From Przewalskia tangutica (lineage: Eukaryota; Streptophyta; Magnoliopsida; Solanales; Solanaceae), in NCBI GenBank assembly GCA_029844215.1, contig CM056737.1, positions 25,293,851 to 25,357,850 of the forward strand: DNA of 64,000 nucleotides, in the 5' to 3' direction. The number at the start of each line of letters is the position of its first letter. The first letter of the stretch is position 1. A program made the translations under genes and the position numbers. The notes beneath the pieces are model-generated. The model saw only the letters and a program-made list of their open reading frames with translations, did not search any database and had not been told where the DNA came from. This document shows positions 36,908 to 46,641 of this stretch, in pieces.

Positions 36908-37418
36908 CCTCTCTAGTGCAAGACATAATCTTCATCCCTCAAATAATTTTCTAAGTCTTGAAATCCTCCCCTTGAGAGCTCTGGCGAGAGCACCCTCCTT
37001 CAGAGGCCCTCAAATCCTTTCCCCCCTTGCCTAGTAGTTCTCGTAAAATACCCCCCCCCCCTTGGTAGAAAAATACTCTCCAAGTATTGTTACTATTCCA
37101 AAATACCTTGTAGTATTCCAAAGTTACACCTATACTAAAAGCCCAGAAATACTATTATACTTCCTTGATCAAAAACGAAACCCTAAGGAAAATCTTCATA
37201 ATCGGTCGAAGTGTTAAGTAGAAGTTGTGTAGAACTTCTAAGGGTTTCTTGGAGCGTACAGAATAGGAGCTAAACGTTGCTCAGGATCGATATATAAACT
37301 TTGATAATTTTGGGCTTATCGAGGTAAATACTCTTGTCTTTATATTGTAATTGGGAATTACATACTGTAGTATAGAAATGTATATAAGATACATAGAAGA
37401 ATATTGACGTAATAGAAG

Positions 37419-37423
37419 GATAT
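37419..37423. other. Target-site duplication of W, left copy
   Basis: GATAT directly precedes TGTCACG of W and is repeated at 46642-46646. The uninterrupted sequence AGGATATTACAGAAG exists in X's 5' LTR near 31567-31581 and contains one GATAT. Confidence 0.9.
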
Positions 37424-38049
37424 TGTCACGACTGACGGGGCGTGGCCAATTATACAGCTACAGGCACTCGTGATACAACATTAGAGAGAATCGGAAATAA
37501 AAACATAAACATGAAACAAGAGACATGATAAATAAACAGGCCAAAAGCAGTTGCATACGTATATATTCATAAAACCGAGCAGTTATCCTTTTACAAACTC
37601 TGCCTGTGATTACTACAGACCTAAGAAGTGACAATAACTATGACGGACAGGGCCCGCCATACCACGAATGTACAAGAACCTCTGGACTCGGGTAACATAC
37701 CAAAAGATAAGCCTCCGAGAAGCGGGGCTTCCCAATCTGTTGGCTTGTGATCCTATGGCGAGGATCCACAACCGATGTACCTCTACTGCGGCATGAGCGG
37801 CCCTCAAGGAGGTCGATGCAGTACCAAGTATGTGAAAAATCGTAAATGAAATCATAACGATCTATATAAGCAGAGACATGTATGATAACCAAACTACATT
37901 TCATAACATAAAAGCGATCATGTCAAGTCGGGGACTCGCGCCGCCGAAGTCATCTCTCATGCGTGGAACTCCTTCCTCAACGGTGATCTAGGTACAAACC
38001 ATGTGATACGTATAACATGTCTCGGCCCATCATGGACCAAAGATAGAAA

Positions 38050-38260
38050 GCGTGTGAAATACATTCGGTTCATCTCATGAACTTCGGTGGTCGGATGGAA
38101 TACATTCGGTCCATCCATGGGCGCGGTAGTCGAGTGAAATACATTCGATTCATCCGTGACAGCGGTAGTCAGTGAAATACATTCGGTTCATCCCGTGAGC
38201 AGCGGTAGTCGAGTGAAATACATTCGGTTCATCCCGTGATCGGTTGTCGAAATAAATCTG
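38050..38260. repeat. 41-bp minisatellite in W LTR
   Basis: There are five units of 38-41 bp, with starts at 38056, 38097, 38136, 38174 and 38215. Each has GAAATACATTCGGTTCATCC, then GTGAGC and GGTAGTC. The partner array is at 43730-43935. It occupies the same LTR location as the other minisatellites. Confidence 0.85.
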
Positions 38261-38900
38261 ATACTTGCAACAAGGCTATCACAGCGCAAACATAGGCAAG
38301 TTACACACAACTTAAGGTACTATCATTTTATGCCAAAATCCCGGTTCTGACCCTAAAGTATTACATACTTTAACTCTTTTAAAAAGATACGTTTCTTTCA
38401 CAAAAGTCACACAATGTTCGTAGTATAAAATAGAGTGACTATCTTTTAAGTAAACCAAAACACTTCCTTGTAAAATCAAGTAACACATTATTTTCCAAGC
38501 GTTCAAGTTTGCCTAATTTCAAATGCTCAAGTTTCTCATTTTGAAAGGTTTAGTAGTTCATAGTTTTAATCACTTAAGAATATAATTCTCCTTTAAAACA
38601 AATTTGAGAAACATATGCCTTATGTGTGAGTAGGTTGTTCTTGTCTATTACAATCTTATAAGCGACCATGATCTAGGAAATGTAATATCATTTTGTCTCT
38701 TAGCTTACATGCAGATGGAGGTTTCTCTTGGTTTTAATAACAATTAGTCAATACATTTCCTTTATTACTTATGCAATGGTTTGTTCGATTCTTAATCTCT
38801 TTTCCTAAATCAGTAAAACATTATTCTTTTAAAACAAAGTACTCATTACTCATGAATGAGGTTTTACAACATTTTAACAAAATTCATAACAAGTCAAACT

Positions 38901-39040
38901 AAGTCAAGTCTCTTATCTTTCAAGATCAAGTCTCTTAACTTTCAAAATCAAGTCGTGTATAAGTCAAGTCTCTTATCTTTCAAGATCAAGTCTCTTAACT
39001 TTCAAAATCAAGTCGTGTATAAGTCAAGTCTCTTATCTTT
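38901..39040. repeat. 60-bp direct repeat in W LTR
   Basis: Two exact 60-bp copies (38901-38960, 38961-39020) plus 20 bp of a third, starting AAGTCAAGTCTCTTATCTTT. The same arrangement is at 44572-44711. Other LTR subfamilies hold a single copy, so the duplication arose in the W lineage. Confidence 0.92.
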
Positions 39041-41699
39041 CTACAATCGATAAACCATTCTTTTACCTACATAAAGTCGTTATAACTAACTTCCCATAAA
39101 GCTATTATAACACCATGTTTTAAACCAACCAAATCACTTAGCATATGTCGTCTCACCGTACTACATAGTTCACAACAATAATGCTAGAAAAGATAGGAAG
39201 AGGTTCACATACCTCGCGGCGATTATCGACAAATAGCAAAGCGCTCAGTACTTGACCCGTCGGCTACTCCTTAAGCCAAGTAGATCACGCCACGCGTAGT
39301 ACTCCACTCCTAAAATGGTCATAGTACTTCTATCAAACCTTTCTTACCATTGAAGACTTATACCAATAAAAGCCCTCTAATTCTACGTAAAATCGGTACT
39401 TCCCGTTTTACTCACTTTTCCATCTTTCTCCAAGGCGAATAGCGTAATATATATACCGTATATATATATATAAGCGTAATAATTAAACAACATAAAGAAG
39501 GGGATTACACGCCCAAACGGTAACGGTTTACTATCACGCCTCCATAATAACAACAAGTAAAAAGAAGGGGATTACGGCGCCCAACGGTAACGCGGTTTAC
39601 TATCACGCCTTCTTAACAATACAATAATTAAAAAGGATCACACGCCAAAGCGGGCGATTGAACAATCTTCCTTAACGAAATGTAAATCTGATCCAAAGTA
39701 AATCATCGTCCAAAGTAAATCTGGTCCAAGTAAATCTGATCCTTAAGTTGGGGTCCTTGGCCAACTTTGTCCATTTACTTATCGATTACTTCATTAGTCA
39801 TCCAACTTATATTCCATCTTAATATAAGTTATAGTTACTTGTTAATTACTTCTTCACAAGTAAGATACGTTTTACCATTTTAATGGCAAGCGGCCAATCC
39901 TTTCTTTTAACAAGTTAACAAGATCCAACTTTTCCAAACTTTACTCCATATTTTATATACTCCATAATATACTTATAATATATGTATAATGACGATTCAC
40001 AAAGAGGTTAAGGTTTACTACCTCAAATAGCCCAAAATTATCCAAGAACTTAATGTCGCTCCAAGCAAGTCTTAGCTCCAAATCTTTCCGTTCCAATCCG
40101 CTACAAGCAACCCATAGAAGCTCCTAACCAACTTCTCTTCAAGAACCAACTCAAAAAAATGAAGAACACTTAGGGTTTCCAACTAGTAAGTTTCGGCCAA
40201 GGCATGAACAATAGGTTAGGGGTGTGAAATCTTTTCCAACTCTTGGTACACAATCTTCCTAACACCTTAGGGAAGAACACTTGAGAGTTTAAGAATTGTT
40301 GGACAAATTTAGGTCAAGAAATGGGCTCAAAAACGAGAGCAAGGTCAAGGGAGAAGGAGGGAATGTCTTGTCTTGAAATGGTTAAGTGTGGAAGTTTTCA
40401 TCAACTAAGGGTGCATATATAGGACAACCAAGGGCTAGGATGAAGGCAAGTGTGTGGTTGAGATTGGGGACAAGTGTGTGTGGGTCCCACAAGCCACTTG
40501 TCCACACAAAATATCTAGCAAGACTTGGCCACTTGTCCACACAAAATATCTAGCAAGACAAGGCCACTTGTCTTGCCATTTGTTAGCAAATTTCGGCCAT
40601 GAGGCCACCTAGGGGGGTGACACGTGTCGCCCTCCTACTCGTCCAAAATATTTCATCTTCCGAAAATATCCATAAAGGCAAAAATCTCAAAAACAAAGTG
40701 GGCCCCACAAAACCGTAAATGTCTCAGTGGGCCCACGTGACCAATTCGGAAATAAAATTCCATAATTCTAATATAATTCAAGAAGCCCAAATACCAAATC
40801 GGGAATCCAATTCCCATCAACAAACCTTTTTCCTTCACAAAACGGAAACTTTTAGTGAAAAATCACGTCTTTCTTTCTTTCCAAAATTTACCGTATTCTC
40901 GCGTACATCCTCACCTATATACCTTGGAACTACGGGTATAACATTCTTCCCCTTAGAAACATTTGTCCGAATGTTCCTTCTAAGTCTCCAAGCGTACTTG
41001 CGTCGGTATAGTCTTCACTCTTATACTTACAAACCGATCATGCCACCGTGGCGAGAATATAACATGTGCGCAAAACTCAAATCCAAGCCAACGAGGAATC
41101 ATTTCTAATCTCACAACGACTCCACTAGCTTCAATTTACTCTAAGGCCATTCCGGCCTTCACGATCCGTTCTGGTCGAACGCGTCCACGAACGTCACGAT
41201 GGTTACCTAAACACGGGCCTAGCACCCTCGTGACCTACCACTGGCGGGACCACCTCGGCCGGCCCACCCCAAACCGGCTGCGGGTTGACACGCAACCTTG
41301 CCTCAACCCGACCCGTTTGCGCGCCAAACTCTTGTTCCCGATCGGAACAATCTCACTAATCAAGTTACGCAAACCTAGTGGTCTTCTTATCATAACTATC
41401 CTTATATAATTCACACCACTCGGGGACTTATCACACAATTTTTTTTACCCCTATATACTATGCACTCACAAAGGTCAATCGTAAACAAATCTTTTACTCG
41501 GACGGCCTCGCATCTAAGGTCTCCACTTATAATATTCTAAGGTTCACACCTTCCATGACCCCAAACTTACCTCTTGACTAGTCATGTTCTCTAAGTTATA
41601 CTTAACACAATGCTATCTACATGCACACAATAATAAGATCATCATATCGCGCAAACAAAACTCTAGAGGGTTAAGGATATACTGTATCTACCGCTTCAC

Positions 41700-42897
41700 T
41701 CTAATCATAGGCACGCTGCGCATGCGCATATGAAAGGCGATGAACACGCTCGATCCGGTGGCTGCGTCATCTTTGCGGTACCCTCTATAAGCACATTCTC
41801 GTCACATGGCCTCGGCGCGGTGAAACAAGCACGATAAAAAGCGACATTCTCGGGATGGCGCACGCCCGCATCGTGCCTGAGGGGACATGAATCTGCGGCT
41901 AGAACTCACGTATATCGTGAACGGAAGCCACGGAGCCACGACCGGCTCGAATACCACGAATGTCACGAAGGCGCGGAGGACCACTGTCTTGGCGAAGGTG
42001 CATAACTAACTGCCCGAGGCGATCCGCCTCGCAAGTTACCAAAGGACCTGCTGTTACGGCCTTCTTCTGATCTCGGTCATTCCGTCGACCTCTCGTGCCT
42101 CGCATCCAAGTGCGTGAGCTGCGTGCGGAAATGTCCATGCGGTGAAGAGCTACACGAACAAGCCTCGCCAAGTAATCATCGAGCCGGTGGCGTGGCGGTG
42201 CACTCTGTCCTCCATATCGGTCACTAAGGCGGGGACATACCGAGCAACGAGTCAAACTCCACGTTGTACTCCTGGCATGCGCGATGCGCCTTAACGTCAA
42301 AAATATGTCGGCGAGCCCTCGCCATCTGTGGAGGCAAGAAATGTGCAAGAAATGCCCTTGAGAACTTCGCCCCTGCTGGAGCGCATGTTCCCCTCGGGGC
42401 GATTCCATGAATCAAACGATCATTGCGGTATCACGCGCGGTGATGCGAACCAATACCACCGACTACGCCTGCGAGACTCGATCACTCTCATGATCCGTCT
42501 GTGTCGGATAAACTCACGAGGTCATCCTCGGCTCGATCCATAGAAGCGGCGTGAGCTACAACTCGAAAAGTCGTAGTCTCAAGTATGCGCTCGGGGTGAA
42601 CTACGGGTGCTCTTGGGGGCTGGGCTGCTGCATCCGACCTCTCCTCATATCGGCCACGACCGCGGCGATGGCGAAACCATCTCCTTGTACCCGTCTCATC
42701 TGCTCCGGTGTGGGGTGGAGGCTCAGTCTTGTAGTCTCGGCTGACCGCTGCGGCTCTAAACTCTGCCGTGGCGGCGTCGCAAAACTTCGCCGTCGGAAGC
42801 ACTATCTCGGTAACGGCGGGCCTCTGCCGGTAACCCTCGTGCTCTGCTCGACTCCTCGGTGCCTTGCGCCGCCAGGGATTGCCTTGCGTGGAGGCAT
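41700..42897 (-). pseudogene. gag: W gag, frame-broken
   Basis: ATG at 42897 opens MPPRKAIPGGARHRG. Later blocks include an LARYV-type segment and the LDDYLARLVRVALHRMDI stretch within the frame 41899-42408, at 169 codons the longest in the window. A degraded zinc-knuckle area lies around 41815-41880 and a PLVT / GE-type tail towards 41700. The FYGS / DPQEF block near 42500-42560 is broken up. Expected length is about 395 codons. W is the youngest insertion and yet has the same kind of frame damage as older copies, which argues that part of the damage is technical. Confidence 0.75.
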
Positions 42898-43083
42898 AAG
42901 CGGCACATAAGAATACGTTAGAGGAGTCCACTTATAACACTTTCTAAGGCACGATCTCGGAGTGAGAAGAATAGAAACCAATCCTAAATGTCCTGCGACC
43001 TCACGATTATAGATGTGGTGCACACACACCGATAATCAAGACTCTACTAGACACGTTCTGTAGACACTTTCAGAGGACTAACT

Positions 43084-43095
43084 GCTCTGATACCA
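43084..43095 (-). other. W primer-binding site
   Basis: GCTCTGATACCA, reverse complement TGGTATCAGAGC, lies 4 bp inside the 5' LTR. A perfect match to the X site. Confidence 0.93.
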
Positions 43096-43729
43096 CTTTT
43101 GTCACGACCGAACCGGGGCGTGGTAGTGCTACCGGGCACCCTCGTGATACAACATCGAGAGAGAATCGGCGAAAATAAAAACATAAACATGAAACAAGAG
43201 ACATGATAAATAAGCAGGCCAAAAGCGTTGCATACGTATATATTCATAAAACCCGACAGTTATCCTTTTTACAAACTCTGCCTGCGATGCTAGGACCTCA
43301 CAGAAGTGACAATAACTATGGCGGACGGGGCCGCCATACCACGAATGTACAAGAACCTCTGACTCGGGGTAACATGCAAAAGATAAGCCTCGGAGAAGCG
43401 GGGCTTCCCAATCTGTTGGCGTGATCCATGGTGAGGATCCACAACCGATGTACCTCTACTGCGGCATGAGCGGCCCGAAGGAGTCGATCTACGGTACCAA
43501 GTATGTGGCGAAAAATACGTAAATAAAATCATAACGATCATATAAAGCAGGAGACATGTATGATAACCAAACTACGACTCATAACATAAGCGGTCATGTC
43601 AAGTCGGGGACTCACGCCTCAAAGTCATCTCGTGCAGTGGAACTCCTTCGCCACCGCCCGGCGATCTAGGTACAAACCATGTGATACGTATAACATGTCT
43701 CGGCCCATCTCGTGGACCCGATAGAAAGC

Positions 43730-43935
43730 GTGTGAAATACATTCTGGTTCATCTCATGAACTTCGGTAGTCGGATGGAATACATTCGGTCCATCCCGTGG
43801 ACGCGATGGTCGAGTGAAATACATTCCGGTTCATCCCGTGAGCAGCGGTAGTCGAGTGAAATACATTCGGTTCATCCATGAGCGGTAGTCAGTGAAATAC
43901 ATTCGGTTCATCCCGTGAGCGGTAGTCAGTAAAAT
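43730..43935. repeat. 41-bp minisatellite in W 5' LTR
   Basis: Five to six units with the same GAAATACATTC core and GGTAGTC spacer as 38050-38260. Confidence 0.83.
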
Positions 43936-45356
43936 ACGATACTTGCACAACAAGGCTATCACGCATAAACATAGGCAAGTTACACACAACTTAAGGTACT
44001 ATCATTTTATGCCAAAATCCGGTTCGACCTAAAGTACTACATACATTAACTCTTTTAAAAGATCGTTTCTTTCACAAAAGTCACCTGATATTCGTAGTAT
44101 AAAATAGAGTGACTATCTTTTAAGTAAACCAAAACACTTCCTTGTAAAATCAAGTAACACATTATTTTCCAAGCGTTGAGTTTGCCTAATTTCAAATGCT
44201 CAAGTTTCTCATTTTGAAAGGTTTGTAGTTCATAGTTTTAATCACTTAAGAATATAATTCTCCTTTAAAACAAATTTGAGAAACATATGCCTTATGTGAG
44301 TAGGTTGTTCTTGTCTATTACAATCTTATAAAGCGACCATGATCTAGGAAATGTAATATCATTTTGTCTCGTCTTAGCTTTTATGCGGATGGAGGTTTCT
44401 CTTGGTTTTAATAACAATTAGTCAATACATTTCCTTTATTAACTGCAATGGTTTGTTCGATTCTTAATCTCATTTCGAAATCAGTAAAACATTATTCTTT
44501 TAAAACCAACTACTCATTACTCATGAATGAGGTTTTACAACATTTTAACAAAATTCATAACAAGTCAAACTAAGTCAAGTCTCTTATCTTTCAAGATCAA
44601 GTCTCTTAACTTTCAAAATCAAGTCGTGTATAAGTCAAGTCTCTTATCTTTCAAGATCAAGTCTCTTAACTTTCAAAATCAAGTCGTGTATAAGTCAAGT
44701 CTCTTATCTTTCTACAATCAATAAACCATTCTTTTACTACATAAAGTCGTTATAACTAACTTCCCATAAAGCTATTATAACACCATATGTTTTAAACCAA
44801 CCAAATCACTTAGCACATGTCGTCTCTGCCGTACTACATAGTTCACAACAATAATGCTAGAAAAGATAGGAAGAGGTTCACATACCTCGCGGCGATTATC
44901 GACAAATAGCAAAGCGCTCAAGTACTTGAACCCGTCGGCTACTCCTTAAGCCAAGTAGATCACGCCACGTAGTACTCCACTCTAAAATGGTCATAGTACT
45001 TCTATCAAACCTTTCTTACCATTGAAGACTTATACCAATAAAAAGCCCTCTAATTCTACGGAAAATTGTACCGACTTCCCGTTTTACTCACTTTTCCATC
45101 TTTCTCCAAGGCGAATAACAGTAATATATATACCATATATATATATAAGGCGTAATAATTAAACAACATAAAGAAGGATTACACGCCCAAACGGTAGCGG
45201 TTTACTATCACGCCTCCATAATAACAACAAGTAAAGAAGGGGATTACGCGCCACGGTAACGCGGTTTACTATCACGCCTTCATAACAATACAATAATTAA
45301 AAAGTGGATCACACGCCCAAACGGAACGCGATTGAACAATCTTCCCCTTAACAGAA

Positions 45357-45431
45357 ATGTAAATACAGTCCAAAGTAAATACAGTCCAAAGTAAATACTG
45401 TCCAAAGTAAATACTGTCCAAAGTAAATACA
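45357..45431. repeat. 16-bp tandem repeat
   Basis: Five head-to-tail copies of TCCAAAGTAAATACAG, with CAG or CTG in the final position. The partner at 39686-39745 keeps the 13-bp TCCAAAGTAAAT part, but the CAG/CTG positions read CTGA, CATC or CTGG. This is a clear case of damage limited to CHG triplets. Confidence 0.9.
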
Positions 45432-46641
45432 GTCCTTAAGTTGGGGTCCTTGGCCAACTTTGTCCATTTTACTTATCCATTACTTCATTAGTCATCCAAC
45501 ATATTCCATCTTAATATAAGTTATAGTTACTTGTTAATTACTTCTTCACAAGTAAGATACGTTTTACCATTTTAATGGCAAGCGACCTATCCTTTCTTTT
45601 AACAAGTTAACAAGATCCAACTTTTCCAAACTTTACTCCATATTTTATATACTCCATAATATACTTATAATATATGTATAATGACCAATTCACAAAGAGG
45701 TTAAGGTTTACTACCTCAAATAGCCCAAAATTATCCAAGAACTTAATGTCGCTCCAAGCAAGTCTTAGCTCCAAATCTTTCCGTTCCAATCCGCTACAAG
45801 CAACCCATGAAGCTCTAACCAACTTCTCTTGAGAACCAACTCAAAAAGTGAAGAACAATTAGGGTTTCCAACTAGTAAGTTCGGCCAAGGCATGAACAAT
45901 AGGTTAGGGTGTGAAATCTTTTCCAACTCTTGGTACACAATCTTCCTAACACCTTAGGGAAGAACACTTGAGAGTTTAAGAATTGTTGGACAAATTTAGG
46001 TCAAGAAATGGGCTAAAAAGCGAGAGCAAGGTCAAGGGAGAAGGAGGGAATTTCTTGTCTTGAAATGGTTAAGTGTGGAAGTTTTCATCAACTAAGGGTG
46101 CATATATAGGACAACGAGGGCTAGGATTAAGGCAAGTGTGTGGTTGAGATTGGGGACAAGTGTGTGTGGGTCCCACAAGCCACTTGTCCACACAAAATAT
46201 CTAGCAAGACTTGGCCACTCAGCATATGAAATATCTAGCAAGACAAGGCCACTTGTCTTGCCACTTGTTAGCAAATTTCGGCCATGAGGCCACCTAGGGG
46301 GGTGACACGTGTCGCCCTCCTACTCGTCCAAAATATTTCATCTTCCGAAAATATCCATAAAGGCAAAAACCTCGAAAACAAAGTGGGCCCCACAAAACCG
46401 TAAATTTCTCCCGTGGGCCCCACGTGACCAATTCCGGAAATAAAATTCCATAATTCTAATATAATTCAAGAAGCCCAAATACCAAATCTGGGAATCCAAT
46501 TCCCATCAACGAACCTTTTTCCTTCACAAAACCCGGAAACTTTTCCGTCGAAAAATCACATCTTTCTTTCTTTCCAAAATTTCTGTCGTATTCTCGCACG
46601 TACATCCTCACCTATATACCCTGGACCTACGGGGTATAATA

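Larger units (their letters stand above)
36503..37423 (+). repeat. X 3' LTR, part left of W
   Basis: Starts TGTTATACCCCG and has a TATA box at 36900-36907. It ends AGAAGGATAT at 37423, where W begins. The next bases of the same LTR (GATATTACAGAAG) resume at 46642. Confidence 0.9.
37424..40943 (-). repeat. W 3' LTR
   Basis: The LTR is 3520 bp, from TGTCACGACTGACGG to GGGTATAACA at 40943. It contains the 41-bp minisatellite (38050-38260), 60-bp repeat (38901-39040), AT microsatellite (39447-39473), GATTACACGCC-type repeats (39500-39660), 16-bp repeats (39686-39745) and GACACGTGTC at 40619-40628. A 35-bp direct repeat (CCACTTGTCCACACAAAATA...) lies at 40494-40560. The core promoter reads TATATATG at 40414-40421, unlike the TATAAATA of other LTRs. 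Confidence 0.92.
40944..43099 (-). mobile_element. W internal domain
   Basis: The polypurine tract is at 40944-40955 (reverse complement of TTCTTCCCCTTA). Then come about 750 bp of non-coding sequence, gag (41700-42897), the leader, and a primer-binding site at 43084-43095. It is 2156 bp long with no polymerase motif. Confidence 0.85.
37424..46641 (-). mobile_element. W: complete gag-only LTR retrotransposon, innermost insertion
   Basis: Minus-strand element, 9218 bp: 5' LTR 43100-46641, primer-binding site, gag, polypurine tract, 3' LTR 37424-40943. It is flanked by perfect GATAT duplications. The two LTRs are colinear and share a 41-bp minisatellite, a 60-bp direct repeat and an AT microsatellite. 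The outer terminus at 46641 reads TATAATA where TATAACA is expected. It has no polymerase genes, so it was mobilised in trans. It is the youngest layer of the nest. Confidence 0.93.
43100..46641 (-). repeat. W 5' LTR
   Basis: The LTR is 3542 bp, from TGTCACGACCG at 43100 to GGGGTATAATA at 46641. Its landmarks match the 3' LTR: minisatellite 43730-43935, 60-bp repeat 44572-44711, AT microsatellite 45124-45149, 16-bp repeats 45357-45431, TATATATG promoter at 46101-46108 and GACACGTGTC at 46304-46313. Confidence 0.92.

Noticed and set aside
38856..39053. 65-codon repeat frame (SLLSFKIKSLNFQNQVVYK), also at 44527-44724.
   Set aside because: Comes from the 60-bp direct repeat in the W LTRs and is non-coding AT-rich sequence.
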